From Psychrobacter sp. UBA3483 (GTDB lineage: Bacteria > Pseudomonadota > Gammaproteobacteria > Pseudomonadales > Moraxellaceae), in NCBI RefSeq assembly GCF_002377905.1, contig NZ_DFQS01000023.1:1-33488 (forward strand): 33,488 bases of DNA, given 5' to 3'. Positions within the stretch are counted from its first letter, which is position 1. Every line of letters starts with the position of its first letter. Below, piece after piece: positions 7,780-16,049 of the stretch. The notes beneath the pieces are model-generated. The model was not told the origin of the DNA. It searched no databases and saw only the letters and a list, made by a program, of their open reading frames with translations. The translations under genes were made by a program, and so were the position numbers.

Positions 7780-8232
7780 ATGGCTGAGCAAGAAAGTGCA
7801 AAAGAGAAAGACAATAAAAGTCTGATGGATAGTATTAAAATCATCTTGGGTAAAGAAGATAAGCTGAAGGATCAACTCGAAAAAGAAAAAGGTCTTGAAG
7901 GTTATGCCAAGGACTTGCTCCTGCTGATGAGCTTAGTCAAGGACTACTATAAAGGCAACTATCGCAATATCCCTTATAAAACCATTTCAGCAGCCGTGGT
8001 TGGACTGCTTTATGTCATCAACCCTATCGATATCATTCCTGACTTTATCCCCTTTATCGGTCATATCGATGACGTCTTGGTGCTCAGATTTTGTCTGAAA
8101 CTTGTAGAAAAAGATTTGGCAAAATACAAAAGCTGGAAAGATGAACAAACAGTGTCGAAAGACGAAACTTCAAAGCCTAACGATAAAAAGGTGGAGGATA
8201 AAAGTAAAAGCTTAAAGAAAACAGATAAATAA
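7780..8232 (+). CDS. YkvA family protein (DUF1232)
   Basis: A 150-residue protein. Residues of about 65-110 carry the DUF1232 signature, a short hydrophobic hairpin that reads GLLYVINPIDIIPDFIPFIG followed by HIDDVLVL. The flanks are highly charged: a lysine/glutamate-rich N-terminus and a lysine-rich tail. The family is probably membrane-associated, and its function is unknown. The ribosome site (AAAGGATTATAAAG) is good. The gene is probably monocistronic, with its own promoter and terminator. Confidence 0.9.
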   Translation: MAEQESAKEKDNKSLMDSIKIILGKEDKLKDQLEKEKGLEGYAKDLLLLMSLVKDYYKGNYRNIPYKTISAAVVGLLYVINPIDIIPDFIPFIGHIDDVLVLRFCLKLVEKDLAKYKSWKDEQTVSKDETSKPNDKKVEDKSKSLKKTDK

Positions 8233-8257
8233 TCTGGTAAGCAATTCCATAAAAAAC

Positions 8258-8290
8258 ACGGTCAATGACGCATGCACTGACCGTTTTTTT
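8258..8290 (+). terminator. Intrinsic terminator of DUF1232 gene
   Basis: ACGGTCA (8258-8264) pairs with TGACCGT (8278-8284), followed by a T run to 8290, 26 bp after the stop codon. Confidence 0.8.
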
Positions 8291-8348
8291 ATAGGCCTAA
8301 AATAGAAAATTTTAAATGTATTTAAGCACTCAGCCTTTTAATTTTTTA

Positions 8349-8654
8349 TTAATCAGGCACATCATAGCTTGGCTTTTCTGGATTTAGACCAAACGAGTAG
8401 ACAAAGGTGCCTATAAGGCTATTAATGATAATAAATGGCAAATCAATAGCCACATGGCCGAGTAAATAGCGACCGATGAGCCACGACACAATCAGCATAA
8501 TTATGAAAAATGCGCCGAGATAGCCCAAGATAGTGGGATGTTTGAGATGATAAGGCTGCTCAGGTTTTGGCTGTTTATCGAGAATATAGGTTCTTACTGC
8601 CCAACCGGCGGCGTAACAAAATCCGCCTAACACCACATAACTAAAAAAATTCAT
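8349..8654 (-). CDS. Small multi-pass membrane protein of unknown function
   Basis: A 101-residue hydrophobic protein. Three likely membrane segments are visible at about residues 4-24, 42-64 and 70-90, with a charged loop (DKQPKPEQPYHLKHP) between the first two and a polar C-terminus (NPEKPSYDVPD). I do not recognise the family. No strong ribosome site is present. A perfect 12-bp palindrome lies 10 nt upstream of the ATG. It is on the same strand as the lipoprotein gene upstream, separated from it by a tandem-repeat array. Confidence 0.65.
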   Translation of the reverse strand: MNFFSYVVLGGFCYAAGWAVRTYILDKQPKPEQPYHLKHPTILGYLGAFFIIMLIVSWLIGRYLLGHVAIDLPFIIINSLIGTFVYSFGLNPEKPSYDVPD

Positions 8655-8663
8655 ATTGCCCGA

Positions 8664-8675
8664 CTCTAATTAGAG
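8664..8675. promoter_or_regulatory. 12-bp perfect palindrome before a start codon
   Basis: CTCTAATTAGAG lies 10 nt upstream of the start at 8654, where the ribosome site should be. It could be an operator or a short structure affecting translation. No partner regulator is visible. Confidence 0.35.
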
Positions 8676-8714
8676 GGTTATTTATCATAAATACTGATTT
8701 ATAAGGACTTTTTA

Positions 8715-8819
8715 AATACTGTCATTTCAAGCTTTGTCGTTTAAGGCATTGTCATTTCGAACACTGTTATTTTAAACATGGTCATTTTAAATACTTTCAT
8801 TTCAAATACCGTCATTGAC
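8715..8819. repeat. 15-bp-period degenerate tandem repeat, 7 units
   Basis: Seven consecutive 15-bp units (8715, 8730, 8745, 8760, 8775, 8790, 8805) follow the pattern AAYACTGTCATTTYA with scattered changes. Read on the minus strand they are five-codon units of the type AAT GAC RGT ATT TRA. The first such unit on that strand encodes the last residues and stop of the lipoprotein gene, and most later units carry an in-frame stop at the same position. Confidence 0.8.
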
Positions 8820-9359
8820 GTTATCAATCACAATATTGGCGTGAGGGTTGGCTAAAATATCGGTATTAACGTCATCACATTCGACACGATAAATGGTATT
8901 GGCACCGCGATAAATGTAAGACAAGTACTCACTATCTAGTAGCGGATCGATATTGGCATAAACAGGCTTCACATGCGCCAACACCAGCACTCTATCTGGA
9001 CGACCAATCACCGCATCGACATTATCAGGGTCGATAGAAAAATACGTCGGGATGTCACTTTTTGCAAGCACTTCTAACGGTTCAGCGTCATCCCAAACGC
9101 GCTTAGCGCTGGCCGGCTCTTTCATTTGCATGACCCAACCGCCGCCCTGTTGGCTGACTTTTATTTGTGCCGGCTCATCATGACTGACGGTGTAGCAGCC
9201 TGCAAATATGGATAAATCCGCTGGCGCCTCAACTTTTTTAGCATCAGCTTGCGTATTACTGTCATTACAGGCACTCAAAAACAGCGTGCTACTTGCCATC
9301 AGAGCGACCATTAAAGGCATTAGTTTTTTATTCAAAACACTAGAGATTACGGACATCAT
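8802..9359 (-). CDS. Lipoprotein of unknown function
   Basis: Starting at 9359 this is a 185-residue protein. Its signal peptide ends in LFLSAC, with the lipidated cysteine at residue 31. I chose this start because GCAGGATAAATCA places an AGGA box 7 nt before it. An upstream ATG at 9401 would add 14 residues and spoil the signal. The mature part is acidic and globular, with no repeats and no family I recognise. Residues such as GCYTVSHDEPAQIKVSQQGG and IYRVECDD suggest a small beta-rich fold with two cysteines. The reading frame ends inside a 15-bp tandem repeat, so its last five residues (VNDGI) are repeat-derived. Confidence 0.8.
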   Translation of the reverse strand: MMSVISSVLNKKLMPLMVALMASSTLFLSACNDSNTQADAKKVEAPADLSIFAGCYTVSHDEPAQIKVSQQGGGWVMQMKEPASAKRVWDDAEPLEVLAKSDIPTYFSIDPDNVDAVIGRPDRVLVLAHVKPVYANIDPLLDSEYLSYIYRGANTIYRVECDDVNTDILANPHANIVIDNVNDGI

Positions 9360-9522
9360 TGATTTATCCTGCATTGATACATAAAAGCTTATATTGTGCA
9401 TATTGTGCTAAGGCATGTCCGCACAATCGAAGCTATTTTAACAGAAAACGGCAGCGTTACCGCTATGATATGTGCTTTTGCCCTTTTATGCTTTTTATTC
9501 CTAGCAGTCACTGATAGATAAG

Positions 9523-9552
9523 CGACAATAAACAAGCAAGATTTGCTATACT
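9523..9552 (+). promoter_or_regulatory. Extended -10 promoter for rnhA-dnaQ
   Basis: TGCTATACT (9544-9552) matches an extended -10 element. A weak -35 (CGACAA, 9523-9528) lies 18 bp upstream. It is about 95 bp before the ATG at 9646, in the divergent gap with the lipoprotein gene. Confidence 0.45.
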
Positions 9553-9645
9553 CAACCCTAAAATAGGCGGTGCTAGCTTGCGTAAAAATAATGCTAGAAA
9601 ACCTCTTTGCTCGATGTTTATTACTTATTAGGTCCATACTTTTTT

Positions 9646-11292
9646 ATGTCAGAAAACTCTACTTCAGCGCGTTCTTTTAATACGAGCAATCCGCTTGCTG
9701 CCAAAGCAAATACGACGGTTGCTTATACCGATGGCGCTTGTAAAGGCAATCCGGGTGCTGGCGGTTGGGGCGCGCACTTAATATTTAGCGATGGGCGGAC
9801 GCAGGATTTGTATGGCGGTGACAAAGTGACCACCAATAATCGCATGGAGCTGATGGGGGCGATACAAGCATTGACCCATAGTCCGCGTGAGCAAACCCTT
9901 GAGATTTGGACAGACTCAAGCTATGTGAAAAAGGGTATCACCGAGTGGATTGAAGGCTGGAAAAAACGCGGCTGGAAAACGGCCAGCAAAAAACCGGTCG
10001 CCAATCAAGACCTTTGGCAACAATTAGACGCGCTTTGCCAGCAGCGCGATGTCGCTTGGCACTGGGTGAAAGGTCACGCGGGACACGCGGGTAATGAAAA
10101 AGCTGACGAGTTGGCAAATTTGGGCGTGACGTCTAGCAGTGAGAATTTTGATACGGCAAACCTGCAAGATGCGGCTAAAAAAAAAGACCGACTGATGACT
10201 GATAATAAACAGAGTCCGAGCGATGATTGGTTAAAGTTTGATCCGTTAGGCTTTGATATGATGGATGACGAAATTGAGGCAGAGTTTGAGAGCGATGCAA
10301 CTGAAAGCAACCTATTAGAAGACGATAATAAGGACGATGAGATCATCAGCAATGATATTTTAGTCGAAGAAAATCGTTATCAATATGAAAACCAACCTCA
10401 GTATAATGCTAGTGAACCCATGAGAAATACTGTTATGTCAGATATAGATACGAATATGGATACGGAAGTAAACGCCAACTTAAAAAACCAGTCAGAAAAC
10501 AACATAGAAACTGACGTGCCAGCATTTGATGGTGACACCAGCCGTGCCAATCCGTATTTTATACCGCTACTACCCAAGCCTATCCACCGCCATGAATCTG
10601 ACCGCCAACTTATTATGGATACGGAGACCACCGGTCTTGACCCCATGAAAGGCGATCGCATTATTGAGGTCGGTATTGTAGAGTTAGTCGGACGTAAATT
10701 TACTGGGGAGAAACTGCACGTCTACATCAATCCGCAGCGCGGAATGGATGAGGAAGTGATTCGCATTCACGGTATCTCTGAGGCGTTTTTAACCGATAAA
10801 CCAACCTTCGATCAAGTGGCTCAATCGCTGTACGACTTTATGGACGGTGCCGAAATCATCGCTCATAACGCCACCTTTGATATGAACTTCTTAAATATGG
10901 AATTTGCCAAAGTTGGTATGCACGACTTTGCTGAGCGCGTACGGGTGACTGACTCGCTGATGATGGCAAAACAGCAATATCCGGGGCAGAAAAATACCCT
11001 AGACGCTCTGGTTCGTCGCCTAGATGTCGGTAAGCAAGACCGTACTTTCCACGGCGCATTACTTGACTCAGAGATTTTGGCGGAAGTTTATCTGGCTATG
11101 ACTGGTGGGCAAGTCACGCTGGCGATTGAGGAAGACACCCAAGCCGATGGCGGACATACTGCCCATGCAAGCTTTGCCGATTTAGCGTCTTTATTGGTCG
11201 AATCGAGTAGTAGTGAGAGCGCCAACCAAAGCTGGTATAGAGCGCTTGTAGACGATTATCCTGCGCTTAAAAACAAAATGCAGCTGTTATAA
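9646..11292 (+). CDS. dnaQ: Ribonuclease HI–DNA polymerase III epsilon fusion
   Basis: A 548-residue two-enzyme fusion. Residues of about 20-160 are ribonuclease HI with all four acidic catalytic residues: D29 (YTDGACKGNPG), E68 (TNNRMEL), D90 (WTDSSY) and D154 (NEKADELA). Residues of about 165-315 form a low-complexity, strongly acidic linker. Residues of about 320-485 are the DnaQ proofreading exonuclease with D325 and E327 (MDTETTGLD), D412 (HNATFDMNF), and H469 and D474 (HGALLDSE). QVTLAI (489-494) resembles the clamp-binding motif of epsilon, and the tail probably contacts the alpha subunit. In E. coli rnhA and dnaQ are separate neighbouring genes. An in-frame TTG at 9607 would add 13 residues but looks less likely than this ATG. 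Confidence 0.95.
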   Translation: MSENSTSARSFNTSNPLAAKANTTVAYTDGACKGNPGAGGWGAHLIFSDGRTQDLYGGDKVTTNNRMELMGAIQALTHSPREQTLEIWTDSSYVKKGITEWIEGWKKRGWKTASKKPVANQDLWQQLDALCQQRDVAWHWVKGHAGHAGNEKADELANLGVTSSSENFDTANLQDAAKKKDRLMTDNKQSPSDDWLKFDPLGFDMMDDEIEAEFESDATESNLLEDDNKDDEIISNDILVEENRYQYENQPQYNASEPMRNTVMSDIDTNMDTEVNANLKNQSENNIETDVPAFDGDTSRANPYFIPLLPKPIHRHESDRQLIMDTETTGLDPMKGDRIIEVGIVELVGRKFTGEKLHVYINPQRGMDEEVIRIHGISEAFLTDKPTFDQVAQSLYDFMDGAEIIAHNATFDMNFLNMEFAKVGMHDFAERVRVTDSLMMAKQQYPGQKNTLDALVRRLDVGKQDRTFHGALLDSEILAEVYLAMTGGQVTLAIEEDTQADGGHTAHASFADLASLLVESSSSESANQSWYRALVDDYPALKNKMQLL

Positions 11293-11460
11293 ATGCCATT
11301 CTTAAAATCATTCTTTTTAGTAAAATAAAATTTTATACTGACGGTTAAGCAAGTTAGTCTTGATTATTGGGCCGATAAGCGTTAAAACCTTATTTATATA
11401 TATTTTCAAATGATTATCGAAACCTTTGCTATTTTCATCAGTACGTCATGGAAAAAAACT

Positions 11461-13143
11461 ATGAACCCTTCTACACAAATGAAATTAACTGCCCCAACCT
11501 TGAGTGTGACTGATTTTAACCTGCCGTCGCTGCACTTATTGCACGATGAAATTAACGTCATTTTAAAAGATACTGAAATTCATTTGGGCGAATTTAATGA
11601 TGATGATAGCCAAGCGCCTTTATTATTAGACTCCATTATTGTCCTAAAACAGTTGTCTTGTATCTTTGAGCTGATATCTTTGGTCGGGGCAGAAGTGCTC
11701 AATAACGCCATCGTACATGGTTTACAAAAACTTTATGACAGCGGTGATAATAACGATAGCGCGTTGATTATGGATTTGTCAGAAGCCATTATGACGCTTG
11801 ATCGTTATATCGAATTTGTCTTGCTGACCGAATCGGTAGAACCAACTTTACTCCTGCCGATCATTAATAAACTCAATGCTCACGGACAAGAAGCACCAAT
11901 AGCCGCCGACTATTTTGCCGCCTTTGGTCATAGCAGCGTCATTATCGCCAACCCTGAAAACAACTTTCAGCCGCTTAACGAGCTAAATCTTGATAGCGAA
12001 TTATTAACTTACGCTTATCGTAGTGGACTTAGCGTTGCTTTATTAAATCAAGGCGGCAAGGTGAGCGATGATGAGCAGCAAAAGCTCGATGCGATGTCGG
12101 CAGCATGTGCGTTGATAGCAGCAAATACCAGCAGCCTGTTTTGGCAAGCAGCCATCGCCGCAGTCACCGATATTGCCAGCATCTTACCGCTAAACTTAAG
12201 CCAAAAACACACGCTTATTTATTTAGAGCAGCAGTTTCAAAGCTATCTGCCGGTTATGGACACGCGCTTTGCGGACTTAGTCAGCTTTGCCTGCCAGCGC
12301 GATACCAAAGAAGCTCAAACGCTGCGTGAGCTATATGCCGCCAATCAATTAGAAGACTCACAGCGCAAACAAATGGCGCATTTCTTATTTGGCCCCAATC
12401 GTGCTTTAACCGATACCTTAAACACCATTATTCAAGCGCAAATCAATACTATCAAAGAAAATGTCGATAGCTACGCACGCGGTGATTCTATCAACCCTGT
12501 CGATATGCAAACCTCGCAAATTACCGAGCAGCTGACTGAGCTGCGTTCAGCCTTTCAGTTATTGGGTCTGGCAAATGCTGCAAACAGCCTCAACGCTGCC
12601 GCAGAAGCGGTGAAAAAATGGCGCGCGCCTACGCCAGAAGATTTTGACCATTTATTACTCGCATTAATGCACGCAGAAAACGCCACTATCGCCATGGCAG
12701 AGATGCATACTCCAGGGGCAATCTATTTACCTTTGAATAATCCGCATATCTCATTGCATCAGCTGAATACTGCCTATGATACCTTGATACAAGAAAGTCG
12801 TACGGCGATTGCCAGCGCCGAACAAGCGATCACCGATTATTTGGCTGAGCCTGAGCGCGACGTATTAAATATTCAAAATATTCCTGAAATGCTGCGTCAA
12901 GTGTCAGGTGCGGTGCGCTTTTTACAGCTGCCAACACCCGCCAGTATGCTTAGCCAATTGGCGAGTTATTTACAGCAGCGTATCAACAACGGCGCTCGCT
13001 TAGATGATGGTACTTTGGCTTATATTGCTGATGTTATTATGGCGGTTGACCATCATTTAGATGGCTTTGAAAACAATCGCCCGGTCAGTAAGCAAGCATT
13101 AGATGTCGGCCAGCAAAGCTTAAGCCAACTGCTTGCGGCATAA
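11461..13143 (+). CDS. fimL: FimL-like protein (ChpA N-terminal-like)
   Basis: A 560-residue, largely helical soluble protein. LDRYIEFVLLTES followed by LLLPIINKL (about residues 113-136) matches the pattern of the N-terminal region of ChpA and of FimL, which share degenerate HPt-like modules. The size equals that of Pseudomonas FimL, which supports type IV pilus function and cAMP control. No response-regulator, kinase or CheW domain is present. I chose the ATG at 11461 because GGA lies 8 nt upstream. An in-frame ATG at 11410 lacks a ribosome site. No pilus or Chp gene lies nearby, so the role is inferred from similarity of pattern only. Confidence 0.7.
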   Translation: MNPSTQMKLTAPTLSVTDFNLPSLHLLHDEINVILKDTEIHLGEFNDDDSQAPLLLDSIIVLKQLSCIFELISLVGAEVLNNAIVHGLQKLYDSGDNNDSALIMDLSEAIMTLDRYIEFVLLTESVEPTLLLPIINKLNAHGQEAPIAADYFAAFGHSSVIIANPENNFQPLNELNLDSELLTYAYRSGLSVALLNQGGKVSDDEQQKLDAMSAACALIAANTSSLFWQAAIAAVTDIASILPLNLSQKHTLIYLEQQFQSYLPVMDTRFADLVSFACQRDTKEAQTLRELYAANQLEDSQRKQMAHFLFGPNRALTDTLNTIIQAQINTIKENVDSYARGDSINPVDMQTSQITEQLTELRSAFQLLGLANAANSLNAAAEAVKKWRAPTPEDFDHLLLALMHAENATIAMAEMHTPGAIYLPLNNPHISLHQLNTAYDTLIQESRTAIASAEQAITDYLAEPERDVLNIQNIPEMLRQVSGAVRFLQLPTPASMLSQLASYLQQRINNGARLDDGTLAYIADVIMAVDHHLDGFENNRPVSKQALDVGQQSLSQLLAA

Positions 13144-13214
13144 TTTTAATGTACTAAATAAGTAGATTAGATAGCTTGCTTATTTAAACATTAGTTAACT
13201 GTTTATGTGAAATA

Positions 13215-13240
13215 GGCTCGTATCCGTTTGGGTACGAGTC
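13215..13240 (+). terminator. Strong hairpin between fimL-like gene and nudC
   Basis: GGCTCGTATCC (13215-13225) pairs with GGGTACGAGTC (13230-13240) as an 11-bp stem with two G-U pairs and a GTTT loop. The trailing sequence, TGTCTTTGATTG, is only partly T-rich, so termination may be inefficient. Confidence 0.55.
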
Positions 13241-13268
13241 TGTCTTTGATTGTTTGGAAACTTAGCCT

Positions 13269-14327
13269 ATGAGCCTCGCCTTTATACTTCGTGACGAGAT
13301 GATTTTATGTCGTCAAACGCTTAATGGCTGGTGGCCGGTGCAGGTTCAGTTACCACAGTCGGATATCGATAGCCTAACGTTAAACACTCATGACACTCAT
13401 AGCACGCAGCCAGCCTATCAAGTTGGTCGAGTCACACTATTTGAAAGCTTAGCGCCGTCTCATTGGCTACCTGTTGATGATAGCCGTCAAAATAAAAACA
13501 GCTCGACTGCTCTTGAAAGCGAAACTGCCAATACATTTACCTCTAATGCTTTTACGGCAAAAGCTACCATAGCGGTGACTTATGATTATGCGATAGCTCA
13601 TCATGTTACGTTGCCTAAAATTTTAGACAGTAACGAGGTAGAAAGCCGCGATTTAACAAGCAATGGCAAAGAAAAAAACATTCTAGATAACGACGAGTGC
13701 GCTTTTATCGCTTATCGTCTACTTATTACACAGCTGCCATTTGCCTTATCTGACCAACTCAGCCAAGCCATACAACTGCTTCGTTGGCAAGCAGACACGC
13801 AGTTTTGTAGTCGCTGCGCAACTCCTGTTGTCCATGCCAACCACGGTGAACGCGCAATGCTCTGTCCTGTGTGCCGCTTACGCCAGTATCCACGTGTGCA
13901 GCCGTGTATCATCACCGCCATTACCCGACCTAATCCGCAAACGGGTGTCATGCAAATTTTACTGGCGCACCATCATCGTTATGGGCAACAAAAAACCCCT
14001 CAGCAAGCGCTACAATATGGTTTGATTGCCGGTTTTGTAGAGGTCGGTGAAAGTTTAGAGCATGCGGTGGTACGCGAAGTGGCAGAAGAGGTGAATATTA
14101 GCCTCAAAGATATTCGCTATGTCAGCAGTCAACCTTGGCCGTTTCCGTCTAATTTGATGCTTGGTTTTCGGGCGGCGCATGCGGGTGGGGATATCGTGAT
14201 ACAAGAAGATGAGCTATCACATGCCGATTTTTTTGACCTGACAAATTTACCAAAGATACCGTCAAAAGGCAGCATTGCCTATGCGCTGATTGCGCAAATT
14301 GCTCATGAACAAGGCATCTCACTTTAG
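13269..14327 (+). CDS. nudC: NAD(+) diphosphatase / NAD-RNA decapping hydrolase NudC
   Basis: A 352-residue Nudix hydrolase. Zinc-ribbon cysteines are C180, C183, C199 and C202. The Nudix box starts at G255 (GFVEVGESLEHAVVREVAEE), with the metal-binding glutamates in REVAEE. SQPWPFPSN (287-295) is the specific mark of the NADH pyrophosphatase/NudC branch. Family members split NAD(H) into NMN(H) and AMP and remove NAD caps from RNA 5' ends. It is about 95 residues longer than E. coli NudC. The extra length is a serine/threonine/asparagine-rich, poorly conserved stretch at about residues 40-145, before the zinc ribbon. Confidence 0.95.
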   Translation: MSLAFILRDEMILCRQTLNGWWPVQVQLPQSDIDSLTLNTHDTHSTQPAYQVGRVTLFESLAPSHWLPVDDSRQNKNSSTALESETANTFTSNAFTAKATIAVTYDYAIAHHVTLPKILDSNEVESRDLTSNGKEKNILDNDECAFIAYRLLITQLPFALSDQLSQAIQLLRWQADTQFCSRCATPVVHANHGERAMLCPVCRLRQYPRVQPCIITAITRPNPQTGVMQILLAHHHRYGQQKTPQQALQYGLIAGFVEVGESLEHAVVREVAEEVNISLKDIRYVSSQPWPFPSNLMLGFRAAHAGGDIVIQEDELSHADFFDLTNLPKIPSKGSIAYALIAQIAHEQGISL

Positions 14328-14341
14328 TTGATATTTAATTT

Positions 14342-14382
14342 TTAAGGGCAAGATGTCTTTTATTAAATGTTAATGCCCTTAA
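14342..14382. repeat. Inverted repeat after nudC
   Basis: TTAAGGGCA (14342-14350) and TGCCCTTAA (14374-14382) form 9-bp arms around a 23-nt loop. There is no T run, so this is a weak terminator candidate at best, or an RNA 3'-end hairpin. Confidence 0.35.
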
Positions 14383-14448
14383 TAAATAACGCCATTACCC
14401 TATTTTTTCATATTAGCACTTAGTACTAATATAAAGGTTTTACATTAA

Positions 14449-15300
14449 ATGCAAAGCAACATCAGTAACAACAGCAATCTTATCCGTCTCACCAATCTAC
14501 CTATCTTGTTCGATAGCTTGGACCTAGAGCGCTTGCCTGCCGCCACCCAAGCAAAGATTGCGCGTATTGACGCCTGCTTGCCGCAAACCCAATGCGGGCT
14601 TTGTGACCATGCCGATGGCTGCTTGCCGTATGCGGTGGCGATTGTTATCGACAATGAGCCTTATAATAAATGTGTGCCCGGCGGTCAGCCGGTGACTGAT
14701 GCGATTGCGCAAATCATCAATCAAGATAGCAGCGATACACAACCACTTAACGCTGAGCCGTCAAAATGGCCGATAGATGTAAGCTCGCAGCGTCCAGTAG
14801 AAGTGCGCGCGGTGATTCGAGAAGATGATTGTATCGGCTGTACCAAATGTATCCCCGCCTGCCCTGTTGACGCCATCGTCGGGACTGGCAAGCATATGCA
14901 TACTATTTTTACGGATTTATGCACAGGCTGTGAGCTATGTATCGCGCCCTGCCCGGTTGATTGCATTGACTTGGTCACCGTTCAGCGTACCCTATCGACA
15001 GATGAGCGCACGCTTGAACAAGAGGATTTGCGCCAGCGTTATCATACCCATCTAAGACGCGTCAGTGAGCAATTGGCAGATAGCAGCAATAGCAAGCCGG
15101 TGGTCAGCATGGTAGAGGCAAAACTGAATAATGCCGCCAGTCAATCGTTGAATATCAGCGAAGAACAAGCAAAAAATACCATTGCCGCGGCAAAGCTACG
15201 CAGTAAAATTAAGAAGTTAGAAAAGCAGCTTAGCGTGCGTCCAAACGCTAGCAAACAGACGGAGCTTGAAGCATTACAAGCTGAGCTTGCCCAACTTTAA
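14449..15300 (+). CDS. rnfB: RnfB/RsxB-like iron-sulfur protein lacking membrane anchor
   Basis: A 283-residue ferredoxin-like protein. Cysteines C49, C52, C58 and C75 form the RnfB-type 4Fe-4S motif (LPQTQCGLC...GCLPYA...KCVPGG). Two further ferredoxin-type 4Fe-4S motifs follow: C128, C131, C134, C138 and C158, C161, C164, C168 (both ending CPVD). The hydrophobic N-terminal helix that anchors RnfB in the membrane is absent. A charged, probably coiled-coil C-terminal extension of about 100 residues (LRSKIKKLEKQL) is present. No rnfA, C, D, G or E gene is adjacent, and nth follows 53 bp downstream, the order seen at the end of rnf operons in other gammaproteobacteria. It probably works as a soluble electron carrier, with an unknown partner. 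Confidence 0.88.
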   Translation: MQSNISNNSNLIRLTNLPILFDSLDLERLPAATQAKIARIDACLPQTQCGLCDHADGCLPYAVAIVIDNEPYNKCVPGGQPVTDAIAQIINQDSSDTQPLNAEPSKWPIDVSSQRPVEVRAVIREDDCIGCTKCIPACPVDAIVGTGKHMHTIFTDLCTGCELCIAPCPVDCIDLVTVQRTLSTDERTLEQEDLRQRYHTHLRRVSEQLADSSNSKPVVSMVEAKLNNAASQSLNISEEQAKNTIAAAKLRSKIKKLEKQLSVRPNASKQTELEALQAELAQL

Positions 15301-15353
15301 TAGCCAATATCCACTCCTGACTAATCAATGAATAAAATAATGGTAACAATACC

Positions 15354-16049
15354 ATGAGTAAAACCGTTAAACATAAAACTGCCGATACCCCACCATCGAG
15401 GCGGATGCCCAATCGTGATGTGCGGCCGTTTTTTGAAAAATTGGCTGCGACGATTGATGAGCCAGTGACTGAGCTCAATTATAACAGCAACTTTGAGCTG
15501 CTTATCGCCGTCATATTATCGGCGCAGGCGACCGATATCAGCGTCAATATTGCTACCAATCAGCTTTATCCGGTAGCGAATACGCCTGAGTCCATTTTGG
15601 CATTAGGCGAAGAGGGACTGAAAGCGTATATTAAGAATATCGGTTTATATAACGCCAAGGCCAAAAACGTCATCAAAACCTGCCGCGACTTGATTGAGAA
15701 ATTTGATAGCACCGTCCCTGATAACCGTAAAGACTTGGAATCTCTAGCAGGTGTCGGACGCAAGACGGCGAATGTGGTGTTAAATACCGCCTTTGGACAG
15801 CCGACGATGGCGGTTGATACCCATATCTTTCGCGTCGGCAATCGTACGGGACTTGCCACGGGTAAAAACGTGTTAATCGTTGAAAAGAAACTGGTCGAAC
15901 GTATCCCAGATGACTTTATCGTAGATGCGCATCATTATCTGATTTTGCATGGCCGCTATACCTGTCAGGCGCGTACGCCAAAATGCGGCGCGTGTCCTGT
16001 TTATGAAGAGTGTATGTTTAAAGACAAAGCCAAGTTTTTAGAGTTATAG
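15354..16049 (+). CDS. nth: Endonuclease III
   Basis: A 231-residue DNA glycosylase/AP lyase for oxidised pyrimidines. The helix-hairpin-helix reads LAGVGRKTANVVLN with catalytic K137, and the second catalytic residue is D155 (AVDTHIFRV). The 4Fe-4S loop is C204, C211, C214 and C220, with the canonical C-x6-C-x2-C-x5-C spacing. All key residues are offset by exactly 17 from E. coli Nth, so the extra length is an N-terminal polar extension of about 17 residues. It is probably cotranscribed with the RnfB-like gene. The ribosome site before the ATG is weak. Confidence 0.96.
   Translation: MSKTVKHKTADTPPSRRMPNRDVRPFFEKLAATIDEPVTELNYNSNFELLIAVILSAQATDISVNIATNQLYPVANTPESILALGEEGLKAYIKNIGLYNAKAKNVIKTCRDLIEKFDSTVPDNRKDLESLAGVGRKTANVVLNTAFGQPTMAVDTHIFRVGNRTGLATGKNVLIVEKKLVERIPDDFIVDAHHYLILHGRYTCQARTPKCGACPVYEECMFKDKAKFLEL

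Noticed and set aside
8715..8819. CRISPR array
   Set aside because: The units are 15 bp and contiguous with no spacers, so this is a plain degenerate tandem repeat.
9607..9645. TTG start adding 13 residues to the RNase HI fusion
   Set aside because: The hydrophobic lead would be unusual for this cytoplasmic enzyme, and the ATG at 9646 gives a normal N-terminus.
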